A stretch of 64,000 bases of DNA from Algoriphagus sp. TR-M9 (GTDB lineage: Bacteria > Bacteroidota > Bacteroidia > Cytophagales > Cyclobacteriaceae), in the NCBI RefSeq assembly GCF_027594545.1, contig NZ_CP115160.1:3109001-3173000 (forward strand). Direction: 5' to 3'. Each line of letters opens with the position of its first letter. The first letter of the stretch is position 1. This document shows, piece after piece, positions 43,863 to 53,279 of this stretch. The position numbers and the translations under genes are program-made. The notes under the pieces are model-generated. The model made no database searches. It was given only the letters and a program-made list of their open reading frames with translations, and was not told the origin of the DNA.

Positions 43863-44130
43863 CCCTTACCCCAACAAGCTACTTACCTCCGCTCTATACG
43901 TCTGCCCGATTGGAATTTCATTCCTATCAGTTTTGATTCGATTACCCTTGATGGTTTGGATTTTAGCAGTATTGACCCAATAGGATTTCTGAACCCTTAG
44001 GGAATTTCCCTGTACCAATTTCTCTTCTATCTCAGAGATTTTCTCTGGAAATATTATCATACCTCCAGAGTGAAAACCTTGCAGTAATTCCCCAAGGCTT
44101 CCACCAAGAAAATATAATCAGCTCCAAACC
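43863..44130 (-). pseudogene. LytTR response-regulator remnant (truncated and frameshifted)
   Basis: The C-terminal LytTR domain is recognisable: VEALGNYCKVF in one frame, then, after a shift, HSGGMIIFPEKISEIEEKL, RVQKSYWV and PIGQTYRAEV. It matches the intact regulator at 56709-57398, which reads EALGNYCKVFHSGGMIICPEKIS without interruption. The shift is explained by a run of four A (44073-44076) where the intact gene has five. The receiver domain is missing. Part of the alignment is nearly identical at DNA level. Confidence 0.75.
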
Positions 44131-44160
44131 AGCAACATTCCAAAGATGATATTCAGCCGA

Positions 44161-44811
44161 TTAGAAGTTTACTCCAAAGTAAAGATTGGGTTCAAACAGG
44201 AAATAATTCTTCCATTTATCATCCAGTTGTTTGAATCCTTCAGGAGTATTGGTATCAAAAACCCAAAACTGGGAATGAATCTGAGGCTCGATGAAAAATC
44301 GCTTTTTATTGCCAAAGTCCAAATGATAGCCAAGATGAAATGAATTATATAGTTTAAAGCCATTCCCAATTTTGTTATTATCTTCATCTAAATAGGTTTT
44401 ATACTGTGGCAATACTTCCACTGTGGCAAATAAGCCCTTCCAAAGCATTCGCTGATAACTTATTCCTATACCGGTTTCTCGTACATGCCCAGGATAGAAT
44501 TCAGTTTCAGAATCTACTTTATCCAAAAGTCCATCCCACCAGAGGATACCCATTGGCTGAAATAATCGCCAGGTGGCAAACTTTACCCCAACTATATTCT
44601 TATTATCCAGATTGCGCTTCAAATGAAATTCTATGTGCTGAGTATTTGTCCTATCATTCCAGGATTTTTCAACTAATTGGGGGACAATAATCACGGGGAA
44701 ACTGACCCTATATTGATGGGCTAGTAAAGGTTCCTTGCTAGTTTTTTGGCTGTTTTGAGCAGACGCACTTAGTGTTATAAGCGTTAGAATAATGATCAGT
44801 ACGTTTTTCAT
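44161..44811 (-). CDS. Outer-membrane beta-barrel protein of unknown function
   Basis: 216 residues with a signal peptide (cleavage near ASAQ). Strand-rich mature part with many aromatic residues (VGVKFATWRLFQPMGILWWDGLL, LGYHLDFGNKKRFFIEPQIH, YFLFEPNLYFGVNF) and a C-terminal aromatic, as in small barrels. The pattern with YPGHVRETGIGISYQRML suggests a lineage-specific surface protein. The upstream gap to the serine hydrolase is short (38 bp), so it may share its transcript. Confidence 0.68.
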   Translation of the reverse strand: MKNVLIIILTLITLSASAQNSQKTSKEPLLAHQYRVSFPVIIVPQLVEKSWNDRTNTQHIEFHLKRNLDNKNIVGVKFATWRLFQPMGILWWDGLLDKVDSETEFYPGHVRETGIGISYQRMLWKGLFATVEVLPQYKTYLDEDNNKIGNGFKLYNSFHLGYHLDFGNKKRFFIEPQIHSQFWVFDTNTPEGFKQLDDKWKNYFLFEPNLYFGVNF

Positions 44812-44849
44812 TTTTTTAATTTTTAGTAGTGAGATAGTTTAATTAAGAA

Positions 44850-46091
44850 TTAATAGTTCGTTGTGAATTCCTTAATTGCGTCTTGAATCATTTCGGCCAA
44901 TTCAAAATAGGCCGTTTCATTTTCTTCAGTAGAAGCATCCATATTGGTCAAAAGGAGATAGCCCGTATTTTCAGTCATGTCGAACTGTAAACTGCAAGTT
45001 GTTCCAGGGTCGCTGCCATCATGTTTGACTTCGCTTCCATCCAAAAACCAGAAAATACCTTGATTTGCAGCCAACCCTGCTGGCAATTCGCCATGGGGAA
45101 GCATAGCTTCAAAAAGCATTTGATAACCCGCTTCTGAAAACAAATTGGATGACTTTCCCATTGCACCAGACATCATATCCATCAGGTATTTTGCTAAGTC
45201 TTCGTTGCTGCTGTAAATACTGCCATCTGGGTAGGAATCATTGGCGTACTTTGGGAGAGGAGTGTTTTTGTCCCAATATAATATTGCGAGGTCAGCAGGA
45301 TTTAGATTAGCCACCTCATAAGCGGTTTGAAACATATCCAAAGGCTGAAAAATGTTTGCATTTACGTACGCTTTGAAGGGTAGGCCTGTAGCTGACTCAA
45401 CTAAATAGGCCGCCAAAGAAGTAGCGACATTGGAGTAACTCCAAGTTTCACCTGGAGCAGTCTCAGCAAAATTATCCAAGCTGTAGAAGGCTCCTCCTTC
45501 TTGATAGTATTCAGCCAAGAATTCATTTAGAGGCAAAGTTTCCCTTTGTTGGATACCAAAACCATCAGTCAACAATTGAGCGCCTACAGTGGATAAATTT
45601 TCGCCAGGCAAAATATGGTAGGCTTTAAAGTACACATCAGGATTATCGAGCAGTCCAGAGGTGTGGGTAACGAGATGCTTTATCTGAATAACAGCATTAG
45701 GCAGTTTGGGATTTTGTATGGTGAAAGGCAAAATGTCATTGATGTCCGTATCTAAAGAAAAATACCCCTGCTCAATCGCTTTCACGATAGCCGCCCCAAC
45801 AAAAGTTTTGCTGATTGACCCTATAGGTTGGGTAGTGTGATTGGTGTAGGCTATGCCGTTTTGGAAATCTGCTTTTCCAAATGGTTGTTGGTAAAGAAGT
45901 GAATCGTCTTTTACCACTGAAACTGCAAAACCTGGTGCTTTCGCTTTGATATAAATTTCAGCTAAAACTGCTGTTAATTCCGAAGGTGTTGAAATGGAAC
46001 CTGAGTGTGGGAGTGGATTTTCCTCAAATTTGTTGCATGAAAAAAGAATTGGTATCATGAAAAATGAGAGAACGATAAAAGGCTTTTTCAT
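44850..46091 (-). CDS. Lipoprotein serine hydrolase (beta-lactamase/DD-peptidase fold)
   Basis: 413 residues. A lipobox at IPILFSC gives a lipid-anchored mature protein. Class C fold motifs are present: SxxK as SISK in PIGSISKTFVGA, YxN as YSN in WSYSNVATSLA, and a C-terminal HDG in KHDGSDPG. This matches bacterial serine hydrolases related to DD-carboxypeptidases and esterases rather than resistance enzymes. The substrate is unknown. It is transcribed away from the AraC-type gene. Confidence 0.85.
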   Translation of the reverse strand: MKKPFIVLSFFMIPILFSCNKFEENPLPHSGSISTPSELTAVLAEIYIKAKAPGFAVSVVKDDSLLYQQPFGKADFQNGIAYTNHTTQPIGSISKTFVGAAIVKAIEQGYFSLDTDINDILPFTIQNPKLPNAVIQIKHLVTHTSGLLDNPDVYFKAYHILPGENLSTVGAQLLTDGFGIQQRETLPLNEFLAEYYQEGGAFYSLDNFAETAPGETWSYSNVATSLAAYLVESATGLPFKAYVNANIFQPLDMFQTAYEVANLNPADLAILYWDKNTPLPKYANDSYPDGSIYSSNEDLAKYLMDMMSGAMGKSSNLFSEAGYQMLFEAMLPHGELPAGLAANQGIFWFLDGSEVKHDGSDPGTTCSLQFDMTENTGYLLLTNMDASTEENETAYFELAEMIQDAIKEFTTNY

Positions 46092-46420
46092 AGATTGACT
46101 TTATTAAAATTTTAATTCAATAGGATGCTTTCCCCCTGTCTCCTACCGAAAAATCAGCAGAAAAAGAAATCCTTATCAACTGATCTGAAATGCTGATTGA
46201 TCAAATTGACATTGCAAAAATGAAGTTGAATAACAGGTCAATCGTCCCAAAATGTAATTGTGGACATTTTGATGAGATTCGGGGCTTTTTGGCAAGAGTG
46301 GTAAGTCGGAATAAGCAGCTATGCTTTACAATTCCTAAAAAAACCTTGAAGAATCCATAAAGAGTCTTCCAGAAATAAATCTATTTTTTTGGGTAATATT
46401 ACTTGACCAGAAAGAATAAT
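46092..46420. other. Divergent region, serine hydrolase / AraC regulator
   Basis: No gene. It contains a 24-bp sequence at 46243-46266 (CGTCCC...GGACA) that matches the motif copies near 53.5 kb at about 17 of 24 positions, and TTTTTG words further right. Confidence 0.4.
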
Positions 46421-47398
46421 ATGGATTTTGTAAACGCAAGCATCTACCTAAAAGCCAAATCTTTAGCCATTAAAGAAGGGATGCCTACGCTTCAATTCCT
46501 TAAGAAACACTCAACCGTTAACCCTACCTATTTACCAATTGATTTCCTTTATGACATTTATGAATGGGCCAGAGACAACCTTTCACCGGGATTCAGTGTG
46601 CGTCAGGGAGAGCAACTGAATTCAGAAGACTATGGTACCTTGGGGCTATCCTGGAAAACCAGCTGGCAGGCAAAGGATATCCTGGAAAGATTGCAGCGAT
46701 ACATGGTATTGGTCACTGATCAGGGAACTATACAGTTACTGAAAAAAAATACTCACTCTCAGCTCTTTCTCCACCGACCTCCCCGTCGAAAAGGAATCGA
46801 AATGGCAAATGAAGTTTCCTTTGTCATGCTGACGGGAGTTTTGCAGGAAGTGACAGGGCAAAAAATCCAGCCAAATCAAGTGACTTTTCAGCATTCAGAA
46901 TCCTCCTCTCAAAAAGCGCTTGAAGATTTTTTTCAATGTTCGGTGGAATTCGGAGCTTCTCAAAATATGCTTCGATTTCGAACAGAATTACTAGAAATTC
47001 GGACAATAAAAGCCGATAAAAGTATTCATCGATTTCTTTTAGATCGTTTGGAAGAGGAGAAAAAAGGAATTTTCTCGCAAGCAGATCACCTACTAATGGA
47101 CATTCAGCAACTGATCACAGAGGTTCTACCCAGTGGTATCCCTAGTATCATTCAAATTGCAGATCAACTCAATATGAGTGCCCGAACGCTCAAGCGTAGA
47201 CTTGCTGAGAAAGAATTGACCTTTCGGAATCAGGTTCAACTGATTCAGCAAGAAACTGCACAGGATTTATTACTGAATTCCCCCCTTAGCATAGCAGAAA
47301 TCGCCTTTCAGACAGGTTTTTCCGAGCAAAGTGCTTTTAACAGGGCTTTCAAAAGGTGGACCCAACTTTCCCCTTTGGAATATCGCAAAACTCAGTGA
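46421..47398 (+). CDS. AraC-family regulator with N-terminal arabinose-binding-type domain
   Basis: About 325 residues. The N-terminal half matches the Arabinose_bd (OruR/ArgR-like) sensor region: LPIDFLYDIYEWARDNLSPGFSVRQGEQL and YGTLGLSWKTSWQAKDIL. The C-terminal AraC double helix-turn-helix includes IIQIADQLNMSARTLKRRLAEK and SIAEIAFQTGFSEQSAFNRAFKRWTQLSPLEYR. I chose ATG at 46421 rather than TTG six codons earlier. It is divergent from the lipoprotein hydrolase, a possible target. Confidence 0.88.
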   Translation: MDFVNASIYLKAKSLAIKEGMPTLQFLKKHSTVNPTYLPIDFLYDIYEWARDNLSPGFSVRQGEQLNSEDYGTLGLSWKTSWQAKDILERLQRYMVLVTDQGTIQLLKKNTHSQLFLHRPPRRKGIEMANEVSFVMLTGVLQEVTGQKIQPNQVTFQHSESSSQKALEDFFQCSVEFGASQNMLRFRTELLEIRTIKADKSIHRFLLDRLEEEKKGIFSQADHLLMDIQQLITEVLPSGIPSIIQIADQLNMSARTLKRRLAEKELTFRNQVQLIQQETAQDLLLNSPLSIAEIAFQTGFSEQSAFNRAFKRWTQLSPLEYRKTQ

Positions 47399-47615
47399 AT
47401 GAGTTCGAGTGGTCTTAAATGTCAAAGAATTGGCACAAAGCGTCAATCTTACTTTTTTACCCTGCTTTACTTTTACACCTATCAATTAAACAGATTTTGA
47501 ATCAAGGAAATCCTCAAGATTTTACCTCATTTCCGGAAATGGACTTCCGAGTAGAAAAGTAATGGAATGATTATTTCCTGATTTGAAGCACAACCAAGCA
47601 AAAACCCCTAGAATA

Positions 47616-48320
47616 ATGGGAAATCAAATTCAAAATACCCCATCGGTCAGACTTATTGGAATACTTTATGTCTTTGTTATCATTTTGGCAGGTTTTAGTC
47701 AGGGATATGTGAGGGAGGGAATTTTTGTAGCAGGAGATGCTCTCAATACTTCCGAGAATATCCTTGAAAATGAGGGGCTATTCCGCCTCGGACTCTTGAC
47801 GGATCTTTTAGCTTTTTTATTAGATGCCATCATTTCTGTAATGCTTTATTTACTTTTAAAACCCTACGGAAAAACGCTGGCCCTTATTTCTTCTTCCCTA
47901 CGGCTTTTGGCACATCCCGCGATTGGAACGCTCAATCTACTCAACCACTACCTTGCACTTCATGTGTTGAAAAGTGAACCTTTGTCTTTGTCTTTTAATC
48001 AGGATCAAATAGCCTCTTTAAGCCATCTCTACATGGATGCACATAGCTATGGGTACCTGATCGCAGGAGCTTTTTTTGGGATTCATTGTCTTTTACTGGG
48101 AGTTCAGCTCTTCCAAAGTGGTGTTTTTCCTAAATTTCTTGGCATCCTCATGTTTTTTGCCGGTTTGGGCTATTTAATTGAAACATTTGGTGACTTTGCT
48201 TTTCCCGGAAACGAGGCGCTATTCGCTTGGATCGTTGGCATAGCTGCTGCTTTAGGCGAAGTCACCCTGGCATTTTACTTCCTGATCAAAGGCTCAAAAA
48301 TCAAATCCGTTTCAGCATGA
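47616..48320 (+). CDS. DUF4386 integral membrane protein
   Basis: About 234 residues with six predicted helices. The DUF4386 pattern is visible: RLIGILYVFVIILAGFSQGYVREGIFV at the start, RLGLLTDLLAFLLDAIISVMLY, and HLYMDAHSYGYLIAGAFFGIHCLLLG. Function of the family is unknown. The last codons overlap the next gene's ATG as ATGA, so the two are co-translated, a pairing that may reflect a redox or membrane-lipid context (inference). Confidence 0.85.
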   Translation: MGNQIQNTPSVRLIGILYVFVIILAGFSQGYVREGIFVAGDALNTSENILENEGLFRLGLLTDLLAFLLDAIISVMLYLLLKPYGKTLALISSSLRLLAHPAIGTLNLLNHYLALHVLKSEPLSLSFNQDQIASLSHLYMDAHSYGYLIAGAFFGIHCLLLGVQLFQSGVFPKFLGILMFFAGLGYLIETFGDFAFPGNEALFAWIVGIAAALGEVTLAFYFLIKGSKIKSVSA

Positions 48321-49273
48321 AAGCAATAATCTATCAAGAATATGGTTCCACAGAAAACCTCAAACTTCAAGAGATAAATCAGCCTGAACCCAAAGCAGAT
48401 GAGGTTTTAATCAAGGTTCTGGCGGCATCGGTCAATCAAGCTGATAGACATCTTTTGAGTGGAACTCCCTTTCCGGTTCGTTTTACCGCTGGATTGTTTC
48501 GACCGAAGTTTCAAACGCTTGGGGCAGATGTTTCGGGAGTGATTAAGCGCATTGGGAAAAACATCAGCCAGTTTAAGGTAGGTGATGAAGTTTATGGGGA
48601 TCTTTCAGGGATTGGCTTTGGAGGCTTTGCTGAATATGCTGTAGCCAAAGAAGAGATCCTGGCAATAAAGCCCAAAAATCTATCATTTGGGGAAACAGCA
48701 GCCATGCCCATGGCCTCGGTAACGGCTTTGCAGGGATTAAGGGATTTGGGAGAAATTCAAAAAGGAGATGAGGTACTTATCAACGGAGCTTCAGGAGGTG
48801 TAGGTGGTTTTGCCGTCCAAATCGCCAAGGCCTACGGTGCCCGGGTAACAGCAGTCTGTAGCGGAAGAAATGAGGAGCTGGCTAAAATACAGGGGGCTGA
48901 TGAAGTCATAGATTATTCCCTTCGCGATTTCACCAAAGAAGATCGAAAATTCGACTTGATTCTAGATGGACCAGTCAATCATTCACTCAGTGAAATAGAA
49001 AGAGTTTTGAAAGAAAATGGAAGGTATGTTGCCTTTGGCTTTTCCATGGAGGCGCTTCTTCTGGGATCTTGGAAATCTTTCCGAACTGGGAAGAAATTCA
49101 AAACCCTTCTTGCAAAAGTGAAACAAGCCGACCTTAAGCTAATGGCAAACCTTGCTGATGAAGGAAAGATCAAACCTTATATCCAACAAAGCTTTACGCT
49201 CGATGAAGTTCCTCAGGCTTTGGATTTGTTGATAAATGGAAAGGTTTCAGGAAAATTGGCAATTACCATCTAA
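48317..49273 (+). CDS. MDR-family NAD(P)-dependent oxidoreductase (quinone oxidoreductase-like)
   Basis: 318 residues of the zinc-independent medium-chain dehydrogenase group. The N-terminal GroES-like domain begins MKAIIYQEYGS and has LAASVNQADRHLLSG and GADVSGVIKRIG. The Rossmann domain has the GASGGVGGFAVQIAKA nucleotide motif. The catalytic cysteine/histidine zinc ligands of classical ADH are absent. The true start is the ATG overlapping the DUF4386 stop, not an upstream in-frame ATG within that gene. Confidence 0.9.
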   Translation: MKAIIYQEYGSTENLKLQEINQPEPKADEVLIKVLAASVNQADRHLLSGTPFPVRFTAGLFRPKFQTLGADVSGVIKRIGKNISQFKVGDEVYGDLSGIGFGGFAEYAVAKEEILAIKPKNLSFGETAAMPMASVTALQGLRDLGEIQKGDEVLINGASGGVGGFAVQIAKAYGARVTAVCSGRNEELAKIQGADEVIDYSLRDFTKEDRKFDLILDGPVNHSLSEIERVLKENGRYVAFGFSMEALLLGSWKSFRTGKKFKTLLAKVKQADLKLMANLADEGKIKPYIQQSFTLDEVPQALDLLINGKVSGKLAITI

Positions 49274-49501
49274 TCTTATGATTGGGATTTTAGAATTCAG
49301 CTACCTTTTCTACTATTGAATTGTAAGTAAATAGGCAATAAATGATTGCCAAAAAAAGTATCAATTAAAGACTCAATAAATCCACTTTATCTATGTTTTT
49401 AGCTTTAACATTTAGCCAAAAACTTCAGGAAGTTTTATCTTGAGTGCTATTTATGACCTAATTTCAATTACCAAGATGTTCTTGGGCTTTTTTTCCTTTG
49501 G

Positions 49502-51283
49502 ATGAATCAACGCTCCATCGCAGTACTCCCTTTTGATAATCTCAGTTCAGATCCGGAAAATGAATATTTTTCTGACGGAATGGCTGAGGAAATCATCAAT
49601 GCACTAAGCAAAATCCAAAGCCTAAAAGTAATAGCCAGAACTTCTTCCTTTGCCTTTAAAGGTCAAAAAATCGACGTACGTATTATTGGCAATAAACTGG
49701 GCGTCGCTTCTGTCATCGAGGGTAGTATTCGAAAAGCGGGAAGCCGGGTTCGGATCGCAGTACAACTTATTCGCACAGACAATGGATTTCATATCTGGTC
49801 CGAAACCTTTGACCGGACTTTGGAGGATATTTTTGACCTACAGGATGAAATCAGCCTTTTGGTCGCAGATCGAATTCGAGAGAATTTTGGGCATATGGAT
49901 ATTGAGGACAGCCTTGTATCTTCCAAAACAAGTAACCCGGAGGCATACGACCTTTTCCTTAAGGCAAGTCATCACTTTAAGCGAAAAGACTTGGCCGATG
50001 TCAAAGAAGCTCTCCTGTTGTTTACCAAAGCCACCGAACTAGACCCCGAATTTACCGAGGCTTATTCTTACATCGGAGAAACCTACCTTCACCATGCTGG
50101 TTTCAATTTAATTTCTGCCAAAGAGGGTTTTCAGAAATCCAGAGAATATGCTCAAAAAGCACTGAATATTAATCAAAAAGATAGGCGTGCCCATAAGGTC
50201 ATGGCATATGTCCACCTCTTTCATGACTGGAATTGGGAAGCAGCCATCCAATCCTATAATCAAGCAGTGGCAGCAGGACTGAATAACGAAATTGATTTTA
50301 TTACCAACTACTATATTTTCATCCAAAAGGATTACGACTTGGCCATTGCTATCGCCAAAGAAAATCAATCTAGGGATCCACTTCACATCATAAGCTACTG
50401 GTGGTTAGGACTCTGTTATTACCTCTCGGGCAGATTTAAAGAAGCTCTTTCTGCATTTGAAGAAAGCTTACGGATCGACCCTGATTTCAGTGAAGCTCTT
50501 CGCTGGAAAGGTTTGGTTTTAGGGTACCTGGGAAGATTTGAAGAGGCCTTTCAGACCCTCGACAAAGCGATCGAATTGACCAAGGGGGAAGGCTTGGTCA
50601 AACTGGATCTGATGACAGTAAAAGTACTCAGCGGAGAGATCGAAGGAGTGCTCGAGGAGCTCGAAAACAGTCACTACATTGACCCTTGTGACCCCGCGGC
50701 TTTATACAGTTTGATGAATCGACCAGAGGAGGCGGTTTACTTTCTTCAGAAAGGCTTGGAAGAAAAATCAAGTATGATGGTAAGCCTAAAATACTGGTGG
50801 GTCTGGGACAATATCAGAGATGATAATCGATTTAAGGAAATCTACAACCAGATGAATTTCCAAGATCATAAACCTCATCGACATCACCCTACCAACCAAC
50901 AACTGGTCATTACCCAATCCAGTCAAATGAGTGAGGAAGAATGCGAGCATTTTTTACAAGTCTTACAGGAGAAAATGGCATCGGAGGAGGCAGTGACTGA
51001 CACCAATCTTACCTTACGCTCTTTGGCCGGGCAGATTGAGCTGCACCCCAACAAGCTTTCTTGGCTAATCAACATGAAACTGGGTCAAAATTTTAATGAC
51101 TATGTCAATTCCCATCGCCTTTCTATCTTCCAGCGAAAAGTCATTGACAAAGCCAATGCACATATTACCTTGTTGGGAATGGCATATGAAAGTGGATTTA
51201 CATCCAAATCAGTGTTCAATGACTTTTTCAAAAAATCAACTGGATTTACTCCAAAAGCCTGGGTAAAAGCTCATAGAAATTAA
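49502..51283 (+). CDS. TolB-like/TPR protein with C-terminal AraC helix-turn-helix
   Basis: 593-residue fusion. Residues 4-125 match the FlgO/TolB-like domain common after a membrane segment in TPR signalling proteins (SIAVLPFDNLSSDPENEYFSDGMAEEI). About six TPR repeats follow (150-420). The C-terminus (about 490-593) is an AraC-type DNA-binding domain ending FTSKSVFNDFFKKSTGFTPKAW. No membrane helix precedes the TolB-like part, so this version should be soluble. A TTCCTTTG box lies only 2 bp before the ATG, which suggests a very short leader or a different promoter. Confidence 0.85.
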   Translation: MNQRSIAVLPFDNLSSDPENEYFSDGMAEEIINALSKIQSLKVIARTSSFAFKGQKIDVRIIGNKLGVASVIEGSIRKAGSRVRIAVQLIRTDNGFHIWSETFDRTLEDIFDLQDEISLLVADRIRENFGHMDIEDSLVSSKTSNPEAYDLFLKASHHFKRKDLADVKEALLLFTKATELDPEFTEAYSYIGETYLHHAGFNLISAKEGFQKSREYAQKALNINQKDRRAHKVMAYVHLFHDWNWEAAIQSYNQAVAAGLNNEIDFITNYYIFIQKDYDLAIAIAKENQSRDPLHIISYWWLGLCYYLSGRFKEALSAFEESLRIDPDFSEALRWKGLVLGYLGRFEEAFQTLDKAIELTKGEGLVKLDLMTVKVLSGEIEGVLEELENSHYIDPCDPAALYSLMNRPEEAVYFLQKGLEEKSSMMVSLKYWWVWDNIRDDNRFKEIYNQMNFQDHKPHRHHPTNQQLVITQSSQMSEEECEHFLQVLQEKMASEEAVTDTNLTLRSLAGQIELHPNKLSWLINMKLGQNFNDYVNSHRLSIFQRKVIDKANAHITLLGMAYESGFTSKSVFNDFFKKSTGFTPKAWVKAHRN

Positions 51284-51287
51284 CCCC

Positions 51288-52514
51288 ATGCGAGAAAAGG
51301 AAGAATTCACTTCTTATCAAAAGTTAGTCATTTTGGGCCTGGGCAGCCTCCTTTTTACAGTTGTATTAGACTACATGCTATTGCCAGCCTTGAGCAGTAC
51401 TCTTCTCGATAAGCTCAATCTCAGCACGGAAGAATTCGGTTTGGTTGCTTCTGCCTATGCCGTAAGTGCCGGGATTTCCGCCATTCTTGCATCTGGTTTT
51501 GCGGATAGATTTGATCGAAAATCCTTTCTGATCGTATTTTACAGTGGATTTTTAATGGGAATCATTTTCTGTGCTTTGTCGCCCTCATTTCCCATGCTTT
51601 TGGGAGCCAGAATTATTACTGGGGCTTTTGGAGGAATGATTGCCTCGATTTCTTATGCCCTTGTGGCTGATTTGTTTACCTTAGAACAAAGAGGTCAAGT
51701 GATGGGATGGATCCAAATGGCTTTTGCTGCCAGTTTAGTGATAGGCCTTCCTTTGTCCCTATTTCTAGCCAGTTCTTTTTCCTGGCAATTATCTTATGGG
51801 TTGATCTTTGGTTTGGGAAGCTTGGCTCTATTGCTTGTTAGTTTTATTATTCGTCCTTCAAAAAAACATAGCACAAGACTTTCTTCCCCCTGGGCACATC
51901 TTTTTCAAAGTTTAAGAAGGTCTTCCTATTGGACTGTTTTTGGAGCCAATATTTTGATTGTAGGAGGAGATGTGATTTTTATGACATTCAATGCGGCTTA
52001 CCTTACTTACAACCTTGGAATTGAAGAAAGTGAACTTCCATGGGTTTATGGAGCCATTGGTCTGACTACATTGATTTCAGCTCCTGTATTTGGAAGGATT
52101 TCGGATAGGATTGGGAAATGGGTTGTTTTTTCCACGGGGACTTTGATAGCCATTTTAGCAGTTCTGGTTTACACCTGGTCAAATACTGCATCTTTTGAAT
52201 GGATTATTTTGCTCCATGTAATTTTATATTTGGGAATAAACGCAAGAATGATCTCCCTTTCTGCTTTGGCAACAGCGATCCCTGCAGCTTCCAACCGTGG
52301 TGCTTTCATGGCCATTGATTCATCTATCCAGCAATTGGCTGGAGGTTTAGCTGCTGCAGTTGCTGGCTGGGTTATTTTTCAAGATGCGGATGGCAGATTA
52401 CTTCATTATCCTCAAATAGGTTCGCTGATTGCAGTATTGATGGTCCTTTCTTCGGTATTGGTGCTTTTGGTAAACATAATAGTCAATACCAAATCTACCT
52501 CCGAAGAGAACTGA
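51288..52514 (+). CDS. Major facilitator superfamily transporter
   Basis: 408 residues with 12 predicted helices. The MFS loop motif is seen as GFADRFDRKSFLI after helix 2 and repeated as GRISDRIGKWVVF after helix 8. The helix 5 region and LGARIITGAFGGMIASISYALVADLF resemble DHA1-type drug exporters. It starts 4 bp after the TPR-AraC gene and is probably in its operon, so that regulator may control an export function. Substrate unknown. Confidence 0.88.
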   Translation: MREKEEFTSYQKLVILGLGSLLFTVVLDYMLLPALSSTLLDKLNLSTEEFGLVASAYAVSAGISAILASGFADRFDRKSFLIVFYSGFLMGIIFCALSPSFPMLLGARIITGAFGGMIASISYALVADLFTLEQRGQVMGWIQMAFAASLVIGLPLSLFLASSFSWQLSYGLIFGLGSLALLLVSFIIRPSKKHSTRLSSPWAHLFQSLRRSSYWTVFGANILIVGGDVIFMTFNAAYLTYNLGIEESELPWVYGAIGLTTLISAPVFGRISDRIGKWVVFSTGTLIAILAVLVYTWSNTASFEWIILLHVILYLGINARMISLSALATAIPAASNRGAFMAIDSSIQQLAGGLAAAVAGWVIFQDADGRLLHYPQIGSLIAVLMVLSSVLVLLVNIIVNTKSTSEEN

Positions 52515-52537
52515 TTTAGGAGAGATCTTTCCTAATA

Positions 52538-52561
52538 CGTCCGAAATCATAAACCCGGACG
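52538..52561. promoter_or_regulatory. 24-bp inverted-repeat motif, copy 1
   Basis: Arms CGTCCG and CGGACG are exact inverted copies with a 12-bp middle AAATCATAAACC, upstream of the acetyltransferase gene. Twenty-five bases after its last base lies a TTTTA word at the position where copies 2 and 3 have TTTG. Confidence 0.55.
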
Positions 52562-52618
52562 CTTATTATCACTTTTTTGGGCACTTTTACTTCATTCCCA
52601 TCAAAAAACGATCTTATT

Positions 52619-53239
52619 ATGACTGGTCCAGATAAAGAACAAGCCTTTCCCCTTGCCGGCTATAAGCGACTTTGCTTTCTAAAGAACCTGATCAAAAACC
52701 CACAAATTCAAGTAGGGGACTTTACCTATTATGATGATTTTGAAGATGTTCACAATTTTGAAAAAAATGTCAAATACCTCTTCGATTTTGTAGGCGACCG
52801 GTTAATCATCGGAAAGTTTTGCATGATCGCTTCAGATGTGACCTTCCTTATGAACGGAGCCAATCACCTTTCCAAAGCTCTATCCTCTTATCCTTTTGCA
52901 ATTTTTGGGAAAGGCTGGGAAAAAGCCATGGAAGGCAAAAGCTATCCTCAAAAAGGTGACACCATCATCGGGAATGATGTGTGGATCGGATATGCTGCAA
53001 CCATCATGCCCGGCGTCAAAATCGGAGATGGAGCTATCATTGCGAGCAAGTCGGTCGTCACGAGAGATGTAGAACCTTACAGTATTGTAGGAGGCAATCC
53101 TGCCCAAGAAATCAGAAAGCGCTTTTCTAAAGAAAAAATAGAACAGCTATTGAAGTTGAAATGGTGGGATTGGCCGATTGAGCGAATCACCCATAACGTA
53201 CAGCATCTTACCGGCGATCGAGTAGCGAATTTGCTTTGA
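52619..53239 (+). CDS. Xenobiotic acetyltransferase, Vat/CatB-like left-handed beta-helix
   Basis: About 206 residues. Hexapeptide-repeat acyltransferase with the XAT layout: IGKFCMIASDVTFLMNGANH, the loop-catalytic histidine in NGANHLSK, then GNDVWIGYAATIMPGVKIGDGAIIASKSVVTRDV and GNPAQEIRKRF. This fits the Vat(streptogramin A)/CatB group, but many chromosomal members acetylate sugars or unknown substrates, so resistance should not be assumed. The ATG at 52619 is favoured over a TTG 14 codons upstream. A motif copy lies 58 bp upstream. Confidence 0.88.
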   Translation: MTGPDKEQAFPLAGYKRLCFLKNLIKNPQIQVGDFTYYDDFEDVHNFEKNVKYLFDFVGDRLIIGKFCMIASDVTFLMNGANHLSKALSSYPFAIFGKGWEKAMEGKSYPQKGDTIIGNDVWIGYAATIMPGVKIGDGAIIASKSVVTRDVEPYSIVGGNPAQEIRKRFSKEKIEQLLKLKWWDWPIERITHNVQHLTGDRVANLL

Positions 53240-53279
53240 GCAGGAGCTTACCTTATTCCCATTAATTCAAATGAGACTT

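Noticed and set aside
52619..53239. Calling the acetyltransferase an antibiotic resistance gene
   Set aside because: The fold and motifs fit the Vat/CatB family, but many chromosomal members act on other substrates and nothing nearby supports a resistance element.
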